Position numbers and translations under genes: made by a program
Notes under the pieces: generated by a model
Told to the model about the DNA's origin: nothing
Databases searched by the model: none
What the model saw: the letters and a program-made list of their open reading frames with translations, nothing else
Shown: in pieces, positions 18,342 through 27,579 of the stretch
Layout of the letters: each line of letters begins with the position of its first letter
Position numbering within the stretch: the stretch's first letter is position 1
NCBI RefSeq assembly: GCF_027571405.1
Contig: NZ_CP092968.1
Coordinates: forward strand, 992,001-1,056,000
Direction of reading: 5' to 3'
Source of the DNA: Methylocystis parvus OBBP
GTDB taxonomy: Bacteria; Pseudomonadota; Alphaproteobacteria; Rhizobiales; Beijerinckiaceae
Length of the DNA stretch: 64,000 nucleotides

Positions 18342-19376
18342 TTACGCCGCCGCCTTTTTCGGCGTCAGCAGCTTGCGGTTCATCAGCACTTCCGCGATCT
18401 GCACGGCGTTGAGCGCCGCGCCCTTGCGCAGATTGTCGCTGACGCACCAGAGCACGAGGCCGTTCTCGACCGTCGCGTCTTCACGGATGCGCGAAATATA
18501 GGTCGCGTCCTCGCCCGCCGCCTCGTGGGGGGTGATGTAGCCGCCGGGTTCGTGCTTGTCGATGACGAGCACGCCGGGCGCCTCACGCAGTATGTCCCGC
18601 GCCTCGTCGGCGGTGATGGGGTTCTCGAATTCGATATTCACCGCTTCCGAATGCGAGATGAAGACCGGCACGCGCACGCAGGTCGCGACGAGCTTGATCT
18701 TCGGATCGAGGATCTTCTTCGTCTCCGCGACCATCTTCCACTCTTCCTTGGTGAAGCCGTCCTCCATGAAGACGTCGATCTGCGGAATGAGATTGAAAGC
18801 GATGCGCTTGGGGAACTTCTTGGCTTCCACCGGATCGGAGACGAAGACCGAACGCGTCTGAGCGAAGAGCTCGTCCATCGCTTCCTTGCCGGCGCCGGAG
18901 ACCGACTGATAGGTCGAGACGACGACGCGCGTGATCTTCGCCTTGTCGTGCAGCGGCTTTAAAGCCACGACGAGCTGCGCGGTCGAGCAGTTCGGATTGG
19001 CGATGATGTTCCGCTTGCGGAAACCCGCGACGGCGTCGGCGTTCACCTCCGGCACGATCAGCGGCACATCGGCGTCGTAGCGCCAGGCGGAAGAATTGTC
19101 GATGACGACGCAGCCCTGCGCGCCGATCCTTGGCGACCAGTCCTTCGAGACCGAGCCGCCGGCGGACATCAGGCAGATGTCGGTGTCGGAGAAATCATAA
19201 GTGTCGAGATGCTTGCACTTCAGCGTCTTGTCGCCGAAGGAGACCTCCATGCCGATCGAGCGCGACGAAGCCAGCGGCACGACTTCCGACACGGGGAATC
19301 GGCGCTCGGCCAGAATATCGAGCATCTCGCGGCCCACATTGCCCGTGGCGCCGACGATTGCGACCTTATACGACAT
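18342..19376 (-). CDS. asd: Aspartate-semialdehyde dehydrogenase
   Basis: Reduces aspartyl phosphate to the semialdehyde, feeding lysine, diaminopimelate, threonine and methionine synthesis. The start chosen is ATG 19376 (344 residues) with GGAG eight bases upstream; the open frame continues upstream but is non-homologous. The NADP-binding loop is VAIVGATGNVGREML. The active-site cysteine is C130 in IIANPNCSTAQ. Full length for the family. Confidence 0.96.
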   Translation of the reverse strand: MSYKVAIVGATGNVGREMLDILAERRFPVSEVVPLASSRSIGMEVSFGDKTLKCKHLDTYDFSDTDICLMSAGGSVSKDWSPRIGAQGCVVIDNSSAWRYDADVPLIVPEVNADAVAGFRKRNIIANPNCSTAQLVVALKPLHDKAKITRVVVSTYQSVSGAGKEAMDELFAQTRSVFVSDPVEAKKFPKRIAFNLIPQIDVFMEDGFTKEEWKMVAETKKILDPKIKLVATCVRVPVFISHSEAVNIEFENPITADEARDILREAPGVLVIDKHEPGGYITPHEAAGEDATYISRIREDATVENGLVLWCVSDNLRKGAALNAVQIAEVLMNRKLLTPKKAAA

Positions 19377-19521
19377 GAATTTTCTCCAGCCGGCCCGGCC
19401 GGCGACCGATACTGGATCACGCTGCTTTGGGCGGACGCCTGAACGCAGACAAAGTGACCGTTTTTCATGGTTCAGAGCGCGTTCGACACGAAAACCGACT
19501 CCCGCTTTTTCGCAACGCGCC

Positions 19522-19899
19522 CTAAAACGCGAAACCCGCGCCCATATTGCCCGAAGGCGTAACGTTGACCGGCACTTTCGAGCCCGCAGGCGTGCTGTCC
19601 GGCTGATCCTTGGGCTTCGGCGGGGCCTTGCCCGGCGACCAGCCCTCGAGTTCGCCGAACTGGCGGTTGGGTCCGCCCGCGGCGGGTTTGCCCTGAGCCG
19701 GTTGCTGCCCGACGGCCTCGGTCCCGGCATTGCCCTTACGACCCTTGCCGCGCTTGGTCTGGACCGAGGACGACGAAGCGGCGCCGCTCGTGTCGAGCGC
19801 CTTGGGATCGAGCTGAAGCTCCTGAGCGACGGCGGCGGAGCCGAAGGTCAGGGCCAGAACGAAGAGAGAACCACGAAAACGACGCGCGCTGAGACGCAT
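19522..19899 (-). CDS. Small secreted Pro/Gly/Lys-rich protein, unknown
   Basis: 125 residues with a signal peptide (RGSLFVLALTFGSAAVAQE). The mature region is low-complexity, rich in Gly, Pro, Ser and Lys, and ends in NMGAGFAF. GGAG lies seven bases before the ATG. A terminal aromatic residue is typical of outer-membrane proteins but not sufficient evidence here. No family recognised. Confidence 0.6.
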   Translation of the reverse strand: MRLSARRFRGSLFVLALTFGSAAVAQELQLDPKALDTSGAASSSSVQTKRGKGRKGNAGTEAVGQQPAQGKPAAGGPNRQFGELEGWSPGKAPPKPKDQPDSTPAGSKVPVNVTPSGNMGAGFAF

Positions 19900-20023
19900 G
19901 GCAGAGCTCCGAAAATGAACGCGCCGTCCTACCCCCGCGACGCGGCGGGATCAAGGCGGGCGTTAGACGCGGCGGAACGGCAGGGCGGCTTCGGGCTCCG
20001 ACGCCTCTCTCTTACGGGAAAGC

Positions 20024-20803
20024 TCAGGCCTCCTGCCGCTCGATCGCCATGTTCTTCAGCTCGGCGATGGCCTTGGCGGGCGAGAGGCCCTTGGGGCAGA
20101 CCTTGGTGCAGTTCATGATCGTGTGGCAGCGATAGAGTCGGAACGTGTCGTCGACATAGCCGAGACGCTCCTCAATCGCCTCGTCGCGCGAATCCGAGAC
20201 CCAGCGATGCGCCTGAAGCAGCGCGGCGGGGCCGAGGAAGCGGTCGGCGTTCCACCAATAGCTCGGGCAGGCGGTCGAGCAGCAGGCGCAGAGGATGCAC
20301 TCGTACAGACCGTCGAGCCTGGCGCGGTCCTGAGGCGATTGCAGCCGCTCCTTCTCCGGGTTCGCGCCCGCATGAAGCCAGGGCTCGATCGCGGCGTGCT
20401 GCTCGTAGAAGATGGTGAGATCGGGCACGAGGTCCTTCACCACGCCCATATGCGGCAGCGGATAGAGTTTGATCGGCCCCTCGATCTCATCCATGCCCTT
20501 GGTGCAGGCGAGCGTATTCACGCCATCAATATTCATCGAGCAGGAGCCGCAAATGCCCTCGCGGCAGGAGCGGCGGAAGGTCAGCGTCGGATCGACCTTG
20601 TTCTTGATCCAGATGATGCCGTCGAGCACCATCGGCCCGCAATCGCCCGTATCGACGAAGAACGTGTCGATGCGCGGATTGGCCTCGCTGTCCGGGTCGT
20701 AGCGATAGATGCGGTATTCACGCAGATTGACCGCGCCTTCCGGCTTCGGCCAGACCTTGCCTTCGCCGATGACGGAGTTCTTGGGAAGGGTGAATTCGAC
20801 CAT
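20024..20803 (-). CDS. sdhB: Succinate dehydrogenase iron-sulfur subunit
   Basis: Carries electrons from FAD in SdhA to ubiquinone in complex II. 259 residues with all three cluster ligand sets: CREGICGSC and later LACTKG for [2Fe-2S], then [12 protein letters not shown] and CTKVCPKG for [4Fe-4S] and [3Fe-4S]. The ATG is 3 bases after the vapC stop. Its likely ribosome site GAGGG lies inside the end of vapC, so it is read through an inserted toxin-antitoxin pair rather than directly from sdhA. Confidence 0.97.
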   Translation of the reverse strand: MVEFTLPKNSVIGEGKVWPKPEGAVNLREYRIYRYDPDSEANPRIDTFFVDTGDCGPMVLDGIIWIKNKVDPTLTFRRSCREGICGSCSMNIDGVNTLACTKGMDEIEGPIKLYPLPHMGVVKDLVPDLTIFYEQHAAIEPWLHAGANPEKERLQSPQDRARLDGLYECILCACCSTACPSYWWNADRFLGPAALLQAHRWVSDSRDEAIEERLGYVDDTFRLYRCHTIMNCTKVCPKGLSPAKAIAELKNMAIERQEA

Positions 20804-20806
20804 TGC

Positions 20807-21256
20807 TTAGCCCTCGATCTCGTCACGCCGTTCTCGCGGCTTATAATCCGCGAGGAGGACGATGCGGCTTCTGTGACCGTTTACGACAGCCTTTTCCAGG
20901 AATTTGCGATCGTCGGTCACCGACTTTGCGTCATTCATAATCGCGCAGGCGAGATAGACGCAATCGGGAAAGGGGTGGCCGAGATCGAGAGCGATGTCGA
21001 AAGCGACTCGCAAGGTCCTGTCCGAGGAAACAATCCGGGAAAAGCAGCGCGGAAGGTCGTCCAATGCATCCAGCGCCTGCTCGCGCGTCGCCGTTCCTTC
21101 CGCGACTTTTCGGCGGAGCGCATTGGCGACCTCGGTGAAGATGATGTCCGGCGCGGCCAGAAGATCATCGGCGTAAGCCAAAATCTCCCGCGCTTCCGGA
21201 TGCAGCGCTTCGCCGACATACCATTTGACGGCGACGCTGGCGTCGATGATCACCAC
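20807..21256 (-). CDS. vapC: VapC-type PIN-domain ribonuclease toxin
   Basis: 149 residues, PIN fold. The acidic metal site is visible: D in VIIDASVAVKW, E in FTEVANALRR, D in HPFPDCVYLA and D in VTDDRKFL. Known VapC toxins cut tRNA or rRNA in a metal-dependent way. GTG start, overlapping the antitoxin stop by 7 bases. Located between sdhA and sdhB on the same strand, which is unusual for an essential respiratory operon. Confidence 0.88.
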   Translation of the reverse strand: MVIIDASVAVKWYVGEALHPEAREILAYADDLLAAPDIIFTEVANALRRKVAEGTATREQALDALDDLPRCFSRIVSSDRTLRVAFDIALDLGHPFPDCVYLACAIMNDAKSVTDDRKFLEKAVVNGHRSRIVLLADYKPRERRDEIEG

Positions 21257-21483
21257 CGGTCACGAGCCTCCCGGATGATCGCCGTGCTGTCGGTTTGCTC
21301 CACGCCCTTCGGCGTCATGGCGGCAATACGGTCGACTGCTGCAAGGCGGGAGGCGCGATCGAAAACGGCTCTCTCCAGAATCGCCGCCGCCTCCTCCTCC
21401 ACAGTTCGATGATGGGTCGCCGCGAGTTCCTCTATTCGAGCGATCGCCTGCGGGCTGATGGTTCGGATGACGATCGCATTCAT
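21250..21483 (-). CDS. VapB/FitA-like ribbon-helix-helix antitoxin
   Basis: 77 residues. The N-terminus MNAIVIRTISPQAIARIEEL followed by ATHHRTVEEEAAAILERAV matches FitA-like RHH antitoxins, which bind DNA and pair with PIN toxins. It starts 71 bases after the sdhA stop. Any promoter of its own would sit in that gap, but no convincing site is seen. The short C-terminal tail is expected to wrap around VapC. Confidence 0.84.
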   Translation of the reverse strand: MNAIVIRTISPQAIARIEELAATHHRTVEEEAAAILERAVFDRASRLAAVDRIAAMTPKGVEQTDSTAIIREARDRW

Positions 21484-21554
21484 GCCCTGCCCCTAGTCTA
21501 GCTTATCCGGAAGCGACACGCGAACCGGTTAATATTCTTGCCCGCCAGATGTAT

Positions 21555-23387
21555 TCAGTACACCCGCGCCTTCGGCTCGATATAAGCCACGTCATTCGTC
21601 ATCGTGTAGCTGTGCACCGGGCGGTAATCGATCGCGACCGTCTTCTTCTCGCGGTCGATCGTCGCCAGCGTATGCTTCATCCAGTTGGCGTCGTCGCGGT
21701 TGGGGAAATCCTCGCGCGCATGGGCGCCGCGCGATTCCTTGCGGTTCAAGGCGGATTCGATCGTCACCGCCGCCTGCACGATGAGATTGTCGAACTCCAG
21801 CGTCTCGACGAGGTCGGAATTCCAGATCAGCGAGCGGTCGGAGACCTTCACATCCGCCGTCGCCCGCCACACTTCATGAACGCCGGCGACGCCCTCGGCC
21901 AGCACGTCGCCCGTGCGATAGACCGCGCAATGCGACTGCATCACCCGCTGCATCTTGTCGCGCAGCGCCGCCGTCGACGTCGAGCCATTGGCGTTGCGGG
22001 CGAAGTCGAGACGCGACAGCGGCAGCTCGGCGCTATCTCTCGGCAACTCCGGCTGCGTCTGGCCGGGCTTGACCGCCTCCGCGGCGCGCAGGCCGGCGGC
22101 GCGGCCGAAGACCACAAGGTCGATCAGCGAATTCGAGCCGAGGCGGTTCGCGCCATGCACCGAAACGCAGGCCGCCTCGCCAATCGCCATCAGGCCCGGC
22201 ACGACGGCGTCGGGATCGCCGTCGATCCTGCGCAGCGCTTCGCCGTGATAATTCGTCGGGATGCCGCCCATATTGTAATGCGCGGTCGGAATGATCGGGA
22301 TCGGCTGGCGCGTCACGTCGACGCCCGCGAAAATCCTGGAGCTCTCGGAAATGCCCGGCAGGCGCTCATGCAGGATCGCCGGGTCGAGATGCTCCAGATG
22401 CAGATAGGCGTGATCTTTCCGCTTGCCGACGCCCCTGCCCTCGCGCACCTCCATCGTGATCGCGCGCGAAACCATGTCGCGCGGCGCGAGGTCCTTCACG
22501 GACGGCGCGTAGCGCTCCATGAAGCGCTCGCCCTCGCTATTCGTCAGATAGCCGCCCTCGCCGCGCGCGCCCTCGGTGATGAGGCAACCGGCGCCATAAA
22601 TGCCAGTCGGATGGAACTGCACGAATTCCATATCCTGCAGCGGCAGGCCGGCGCGCAGCGCCATGCCGCCGCCGTCGCCCGTGCAGGTATGCGCCGAGGT
22701 CGCCGAAAGATAGATACGGCCATAGCCGCCCGTCGCGAGCACGGTGAGCGCAGCGCGGAAGCGATGGATCGTGCCGTCGTCGAGCTTGAGGGCCACAATG
22801 CCGCGACAGACGCCCTCGCTGTCCATGATGAGGTCGATCGCGAAATATTCGACGAAGAACTGCGTCTCATGCTTCAGCGCCTGCCCGTACATCGTGTGCA
22901 GCATGGCGTGGCCGGTGCGGTCGGCGGCGGCGCAGGTGCGCTGCGCGGGCGGGCCCCTGCCGAAGTCGGTCGTCATGCCGCCGAAGGGACGCTGATAGAT
23001 CTTGCCCTCGGTCGTGCGCGAAAAGGGCACGCCCCAATGCTCGAGCTCATAAACCGCCTGCGGGGCGTTGCGGCAGAGATATTCGATCGCGTCCTGATCG
23101 CCGAGCCAGTCCGACCCCTTGACGGTGTCGTACATGTGCCATTTCCAGTCATCCGGTCCCATATTGCCGAGCGCGGCGGCGACGCCGCCCTGGGCCGCGA
23201 CAGTATGCGAACGGGTCGGGAAGACCTTGGTGACGCAGGCGACGTTCAGTCCCGCCTTGGCGCAGCCGACGACGGCGCGCAGGCCGGAGCCGCCGGCCCC
23301 GACGACCACGACGTCGAATGTATGATCGACGATCGGATAGGCACGTCCGCCAATCGACACGGATGAAGCAGCGCCATTCGCAACCAT
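21555..23387 (-). CDS. sdhA: Succinate dehydrogenase flavoprotein subunit
   Basis: Oxidises succinate to fumarate with covalently bound FAD. 610 residues. The Rossmann motif is [15 protein letters not shown], and the histidine for flavin attachment lies in [11 protein letters not shown]. The active-site region follows with [20 protein letters not shown] and [16 protein letters not shown]-terminal helical domain complete. Cytoplasmic face of complex II; follows sdhD in the operon. Confidence 0.98.
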   Translation of the reverse strand: MVANGAASSVSIGGRAYPIVDHTFDVVVVGAGGSGLRAVVGCAKAGLNVACVTKVFPTRSHTVAAQGGVAAALGNMGPDDWKWHMYDTVKGSDWLGDQDAIEYLCRNAPQAVYELEHWGVPFSRTTEGKIYQRPFGGMTTDFGRGPPAQRTCAAADRTGHAMLHTMYGQALKHETQFFVEYFAIDLIMDSEGVCRGIVALKLDDGTIHRFRAALTVLATGGYGRIYLSATSAHTCTGDGGGMALRAGLPLQDMEFVQFHPTGIYGAGCLITEGARGEGGYLTNSEGERFMERYAPSVKDLAPRDMVSRAITMEVREGRGVGKRKDHAYLHLEHLDPAILHERLPGISESSRIFAGVDVTRQPIPIIPTAHYNMGGIPTNYHGEALRRIDGDPDAVVPGLMAIGEAACVSVHGANRLGSNSLIDLVVFGRAAGLRAAEAVKPGQTQPELPRDSAELPLSRLDFARNANGSTSTAALRDKMQRVMQSHCAVYRTGDVLAEGVAGVHEVWRATADVKVSDRSLIWNSDLVETLEFDNLIVQAAVTIESALNRKESRGAHAREDFPNRDDANWMKHTLATIDREKKTVAIDYRPVHSYTMTNDVAYIEPKARVY

Positions 23388-23433
23388 TATCGAAGCCTTT
23401 GTTATGGTCTTTTCCAGCGGCTTTGAGCGCGCG

Positions 23434-23829
23434 CTACTTCGGAGCCGCGATCAGCATGATCGCGAAGGTCCAGACGAACGCGATCGCGATGGAGGCGATC
23501 CTGTTCCAATGCAGCGCCTTCTCGTTCAGCGCCGCGTCATGGACATAATCCTCGATGATTTCGTTCATGCCCTGGCGCGCGTGGATCATGCCGAGGATGC
23601 CGAAGGCGATGAGGACGATCGCGGGAAGCGGATGGCCGATCTCGGCCTTCACGCCCTCTATCGACTTGCCCGCGATCCCCGCGAGCCACCATGCGGAGAG
23701 CACGCCGAGCGGCGCCAGCGCATAGGAGGAGAGACGCATGAAGCGCGCATGGGCGGAGCCCTCGTGATCCGAGACATAGGCGGCTCCCTGGCCGCTGCGC
23801 CCGCTCTTGAAATGGGTCGGAACCGACAT
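23434..23829 (-). CDS. sdhD: Succinate dehydrogenase membrane anchor subunit
   Basis: 131 residues from ATG 23829, chosen because it begins after the sdhC stop; the frame is open further upstream inside sdhC. Three hydrophobic segments ([55 protein letters not shown]). The His in GMIHARQGM is the expected heme ligand. 13 bases separate it from sdhC. Confidence 0.93.
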   Translation of the reverse strand: MSVPTHFKSGRSGQGAAYVSDHEGSAHARFMRLSSYALAPLGVLSAWWLAGIAGKSIEGVKAEIGHPLPAIVLIAFGILGMIHARQGMNEIIEDYVHDAALNEKALHWNRIASIAIAFVWTFAIMLIAAPK

Positions 23830-23842
23830 CGACGCGCCTCCG

Positions 23843-24250
23843 TTAGCCCGCAAGGGACTTGATGATCCAAAGCAGCACGGTGAGCCCGGCCCCGCCATAG
23901 AGCGACGCCTGAGCGAGCAGCTCCCGGCCGTCCTTGTCCATGTACAGGCCGCGGTCCCAGAACGCGTGCCGGATTCCGCCAAGCAGATGGTGGAAGATCG
24001 CCCAGGTGATGAGGAAGACGATCAGGCCGCCGATAAAGCCCGATCCGAGCCAGCCCGTGAGGGCGTGCAGCCAGCCGCCCATGCCCGCGCCCAGCAGAAA
24101 GAGCGCCATGAGCGCCATGCCGACATAGAGACCGGCCCCGGTGATGCGATGCGCGATCGACATCGCCATGGTGAGCCAGCGCTTGAAAATGGTCAGATGC
24201 GGCGACAGAGGGCGCTTGGCGGCGCTCTCGTCCGTTCCGGCGTTTGCCAT
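23843..24250 (-). CDS. sdhC: Succinate dehydrogenase cytochrome b556 subunit
   Basis: First gene of sdhCDAB. 135 residues with the family N-terminus RPLSPHLTIFKRWLTMAMS, the SIAHRITG quinone/heme signature and three membrane spans. GAGGGGG lies just before the ATG. Upstream are a perfect palindrome and a hairpin (24267-24335) that may control the operon. Confidence 0.95.
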   Translation of the reverse strand: MANAGTDESAAKRPLSPHLTIFKRWLTMAMSIAHRITGAGLYVGMALMALFLLGAGMGGWLHALTGWLGSGFIGGLIVFLITWAIFHHLLGGIRHAFWDRGLYMDKDGRELLAQASLYGGAGLTVLLWIIKSLAG

Positions 24251-24266
24251 GCGTGTCCCCCTCGCG

Positions 24267-24295
24267 CGCTTTTTCGGAATGAGTCCGAAAAGGCG
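24267..24295 (-). promoter_or_regulatory. 12-bp hairpin in the sdhC leader
   Basis: CGCTTTTTCGGA-ATGAG-TCCGAAAAGGCG pairs over 12 positions with one G-T mismatch. It ends 17 bases before the sdhC start, just upstream of the ribosome site. It could affect initiation or stabilise the 5' end. Confidence 0.5.
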
Positions 24296-24319
24296 TCCTA
24301 AAGAGTGGATAATTCAAAT

Positions 24320-24335
24320 GTTGCGGCGCCGCAAC
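24320..24335. promoter_or_regulatory. Perfect 16-bp palindrome upstream of sdhCDAB
   Basis: GTTGCGGCGCCGCAAC is fully self-complementary and lies about 70 bases upstream of sdhC. That is operator-like spacing; the protein that might bind it is unknown. A related dyad, GTTGCG-CGCAAC, is at 25414-25431. Confidence 0.5.
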
Positions 24336-24391
24336 TAGGCGAGGACCCTACCCGTCGGGCCACGGGAAAAGGATTGCATGGCGCCTCTTGC

Positions 24392-24458
24392 GCGAAAGCC
24401 CCGCATTGCGGGGCTTTCGCTTCGCGGAGCTGGCGCGATTTCCCGCGGAAATCGCGCC
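24392..24458. terminator. Two perfect tandem hairpins between the OMP gene and sdhC
   Basis: GCGAAAGCCCCGC-ATT-GCGGGGCTTTCGC (24392-24420) is a perfect 13-bp stem. GGCGCGATTTCC-CGC-GGAAATCGCGCC (24432-24458) is a perfect 12-bp stem. Both have 3-base loops. They lie downstream of the minus-strand outer-membrane protein gene. No T tract follows on either strand, so termination is likely but not certain. Confidence 0.6.
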
Positions 24459-24532
24459 AAATCAAAAAGCTGATGCGTATTCTGATCGCAATCGCTTATC
24501 AGCTTGCGCAATGCGCTCCAGCGCGGCGGCGG

Positions 24533-25285
24533 TCAGTAGCCCGCGACCACGGGCGCCCCGAATGCGCCCCAGTTGATGCGGTAATTCAACCCCGCGCGGA
24601 CCGTGTGGAAACCCACAATATGCTGCGCGAGATTGGCGCCGCCCCACTGGTCGGTCCCGATATGGGTGAAAAGATATTCGGCCTTGACCGACCAGTTCGG
24701 CAGCACGGCGTATTCCAGACCGCCGCCGGCGGACCATCCGATCGCCGCGCCATGCAGATTGCCGAGCCAGCCATGATTGAGCCGCACGTCGCCATAAGCG
24801 AAGCCGCCGGTTCCATAGACCAGCAACTGCGACCAGCCCGGGAAGGCGACGCCTACGCGCCCGCGCACCGTGCCGAAATCGTCGACCCGGCGGGAGACGC
24901 CGCCCCACCATCCCGAGCCGTTGCCGCCGCCGATGCTCGCGCCCTGGAAATCCGCCTCGAGACCGACGACGAATGACGGGGTCAACTGGAAGTTATAGCC
25001 GGCCTGCACGCCGCCCACGACGCCGCCGCCGCTCGATGCGCCGCCATTCCCTGTGGAATAGGCCGGAACCCACCAAAGGCCGTTGAAGGTCGTGCCCCAG
25101 CCTGTCCGGTTGAAGCTTTCAAGCCAGCCGCCGCCGATATTCGCGCCGACATAGAAGCCGGTCCAGGTGAAGGCGGGCGGCGGCGGCGCGTAGACCGGCG
25201 CTTCCTTGCGGGATGGCAGGTCCGCGGCAAAAGCGGAGACGGCTCCGAAACTCGCGGCCGCCAGACCGAGCGCAATTTTCTTCAT
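24533..25285 (-). CDS. Outer-membrane beta-barrel protein (Omp25/31-like)
   Basis: 250 residues from ATG 25285. The signal peptide MKKIALGLAAASFGAVSAFA is followed by ADLPSRK and a Pro-rich stretch. The barrel opens with FTWTGFYVGANIGGGW, the typical start of this alphaproteobacterial family. Alternating strands run to the end (SVKAEYLFTHIG, VRAGLNYRIN). Eight strands expected. These proteins are abundant surface components; no specific substrate can be assigned. Confidence 0.9.
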   Translation of the reverse strand: MKKIALGLAAASFGAVSAFAADLPSRKEAPVYAPPPPAFTWTGFYVGANIGGGWLESFNRTGWGTTFNGLWWVPAYSTGNGGASSGGGVVGGVQAGYNFQLTPSFVVGLEADFQGASIGGGNGSGWWGGVSRRVDDFGTVRGRVGVAFPGWSQLLVYGTGGFAYGDVRLNHGWLGNLHGAAIGWSAGGGLEYAVLPNWSVKAEYLFTHIGTDQWGGANLAQHIVGFHTVRAGLNYRINWGAFGAPVVAGY

Positions 25286-25412
25286 CGAAGTCTGCCTTAT
25301 ATTTGGGCGTAATGCGCGCCTCATTTGCGGATATGCCTGAGAATCATCCAAGATTCGGTCATCATGTAGGCAAATTCCGGCCTTCGCCGCGAATGGCGAG
25401 ATTCATCCGGCG

Positions 25413-25432
25413 CTGTTGCGGGGGCGCAACAG
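25413..25432. terminator. Inverted repeat at the 3' end of the MFS gene
   Basis: CTGTTGCG-GGGG-CGCAACAG, a perfect 8-bp stem, lies 20 bases past the MFS stop and about 130 bases upstream of the outer-membrane protein start. It could end the MFS transcript or act at the next promoter. Confidence 0.45.
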
Positions 25433-25451
25433 TTTTCCAAGATGCGCCGAA

Positions 25452-26663
25452 TCAGCGGCGGCGGCGCGCCACATGCGTGGAAATCAGCAACCCGATGAGC
25501 GCGAGGGCGGCGAAGACTCCGCCTGCCGCGAAGGCGACCGAAGATCCGTAGACGTCCCAGAGCTTTCCGGCGGCGAAGCTTGCGAGCAACAAGGCGAGCC
25601 CGCCGCTGAGGTTGAAAACGCCGAAGGCGGTGCCGCGCAGTCCCGCCGGGGCGGAATCGGCGATGAGCGCCGCGAAGAGCCCCTGCGTCAGCCCCATATG
25701 CAGGCCCCAGAGCCCGACGCCCACCCAGACGAGCGGCTGCGACCGGGCGAAGCCGAGCGCCGCGTCGGCGGCGATGAGCGCGATCAATCCGGCGACGAGC
25801 GGCGTCACCCGGTCGCCGCGGTCCGAAAAGGCGCCGGCCGGGTAAGAAGCGGCGGCGTAAACGACATTCATCGCGACGAGGACGAGCGGGGCCAGCGCGT
25901 CCGGCAGGCCCACGGCCTGCGCCTCGAGAATCAGGAACGCCTCCGAAAAGCGCGCAAGGCTAAAGAGGGTCGAGACGCCGACCACGAGCCAGAAGACGCC
26001 GCCGAGGCCCTTGAGCTCGTTCCAATGCAGGGGAAAGCGCGCCGGCCGCGCCGGGCGCGTCTCCTCCGGCTCGCTAACGCCGAAAGCCAGCACCGCCACC
26101 GCGACGACCGCGGGGATGCAGGCGATCCAGAAGACGGCGCGAATGTCGTCCACCGTCGCCCACATCACGAGCACCGCCACGGCGGGGCCCAGAAAGGCGC
26201 CGACCGTGTCGAGCGACTGGCGCAGGCCGAAGGCGGCGCCGCGCAGTTCGGGGGGCGTGACGTCGGCGACGAGCGCGTCGCGCGGCGCGCCGCGAATCCC
26301 CTTCCCCACACGGTCGATGAAGCGGGCGGTCGTCACCCAGCCGACATTGGGCGCGAGCGGGAACATCGGTTTCGTCGCCGCCGCGAGGCCGTAGCCGAGA
26401 ATCGCAAGCAGCTTGCGATTGCCGAACCAGTCCGAAATCGCGCCCGAGAAAATCTTGACGATCGACGCCGTCGCCTCCGCGACCCCTTCGATCACGCCGA
26501 CCTGCGCCATCGTCGCGCCCATGGTCCCGACGAGATAGATCGGGAGCAACGCATGGATCATCTCGGAGGAGAAATCCATGAACAGCGAAACGAGGCCCAG
26601 CGCCCAGACGCTGGGCGGGATCTGACGGAGGCGGGAGAAGCGGCGGGAGGCGTCGTCGGTCAT
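25452..26663 (-). CDS. Major facilitator superfamily transporter
   Basis: 403 residues from ATG 26663 (the frame is open upstream but reads as low-complexity). Twelve hydrophobic segments. The MFS loop motif appears in degenerate form as GAISDWFGNRKLLAILG between spans 2 and 3 and as GAFSDRGDRVTPLVAG in the second half. Begins SVWALGLVSLFMDFSSEMIH, as in the group annotated as putative drug or metabolite exporters. Substrate unknown. Confidence 0.85.
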   Translation of the reverse strand: MTDDASRRFSRLRQIPPSVWALGLVSLFMDFSSEMIHALLPIYLVGTMGATMAQVGVIEGVAEATASIVKIFSGAISDWFGNRKLLAILGYGLAAATKPMFPLAPNVGWVTTARFIDRVGKGIRGAPRDALVADVTPPELRGAAFGLRQSLDTVGAFLGPAVAVLVMWATVDDIRAVFWIACIPAVVAVAVLAFGVSEPEETRPARPARFPLHWNELKGLGGVFWLVVGVSTLFSLARFSEAFLILEAQAVGLPDALAPLVLVAMNVVYAAASYPAGAFSDRGDRVTPLVAGLIALIAADAALGFARSQPLVWVGVGLWGLHMGLTQGLFAALIADSAPAGLRGTAFGVFNLSGGLALLLASFAAGKLWDVYGSSVAFAAGGVFAALALIGLLISTHVARRRR

Positions 26664-26808
26664 GCTTGCTTGTCCGGAGCCGGAAGATGGGCGCAGGTTT
26701 AGCATGAGGCCGCGCCGACAGGCGCAAAAGAAAAAGCGGCCGCCGCCAGCATCCCCTGCGCCGCGCCACCCCACCCCGGCGCAACCCAAAACGCCAGCAA
26801 AACTGTCG

Positions 26809-26845
26809 CCCATCTATCCGGCCAGTTCTGTAACCCATCTATCCG
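26809..26845. repeat. Spaced 12-bp direct repeat upstream of the MFS gene
   Basis: CCCATCTATCCG occurs at 26809-26820 and again at 26834-26845, 25 bases start to start. Paired direct repeats of this size can be regulator sites. They are 146-182 bases from the MFS start. Confidence 0.4.
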
Positions 26846-27510
26846 CTGGACAATGACTCCGTCTTGGGAGGGGTGTCCCCACAAGACTTATCCCCACGCC
26901 CCAAGCCTCCCCTATCCTGCCTCCGCCTCGCCAACTGCAGGGGCGTCGTCGGGTCGGCGGCGCCGGCGGGGTCGGTCAAGGATGGAGCGACGACCCTCGC
27001 TCTAACGGTCCCCGGCGTCGCCAGCCGATCTTCTCCATCGTGCGGAGGTCAAAGCTGGGCTGAGTAGCCGGCCGCGAAACGGGGCGCGAGTACCGAAAGG
27101 GAAAGCGCTCGCGGCTTGGGCGGCGGCGCATGGGAGGTCCTTGCGACGCGCCCGGCAGGCGGTCTCGCCTGTCGGGAAAGAAGCGGGCCGTCGGCAGGCG
27201 GGCCGCGCCGGCGACGGGGGCAACGTCACAGGATGACGCAAATCCCGGCTGGAAAGGTGCGCGCGAATAAAGACCGCGCCGGGACGCTTCATGCTCCGTG
27301 CGCTTTTATTTTTCACGCACTCGGCCGAACGGGGCCGGGGCGTCCCGGCTTCCTGTTCCAAGCCTCGCGTCGGTTTCGGCGGCGGGGGATTTGGCGTTGG
27401 CGAATTCATCTGAGAAATTTCTGTAGGGGCGGCGCCAGTTGGGATCGCGGTCGATACAAGAGAAGCCGCCAGCAACGAGCGCTGGCGTCACATATCTCAA
27501 TCGCGACCCC

Positions 27511-27579
27511 GCCTCTCTCCCCGCGATGCGGCGGAGAGGGATCAAGGACGGAAGGCGGCGCCGCGACGGCAATGTCGAA
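27511..27579. repeat. R1 repeat copy with conserved tail
   Basis: CCTCTCTCCCCGC then GCGGAGAGGG, followed by ATCAAGG, GGCGGCGCCGCGAC and AATGTCGAA. It aligns along about 65 bases with the right-hand copy at 5351-5419 (GGGATCAAGG, GGCGCCGCGAC, AATGTTGAA). The conservation beyond the hairpin shows a longer mobile unit. Confidence 0.75.

Noticed and set aside
26888..26896. DnaA-box-like TTATCCCCA, considered as part of an origin
   Set aside because: A single near-match, with no cluster of boxes, AT-rich unwinding region or origin-type neighbours.
27085..27110. GAGTACCGAAAGGGAAAG resembles a conserved 23S rRNA segment (AGTACCGTGAGGGAAAGG)
   Set aside because: Similarity stops after about 18 bases; neither flank continues as 23S, so it is chance or at most a tiny fragment.
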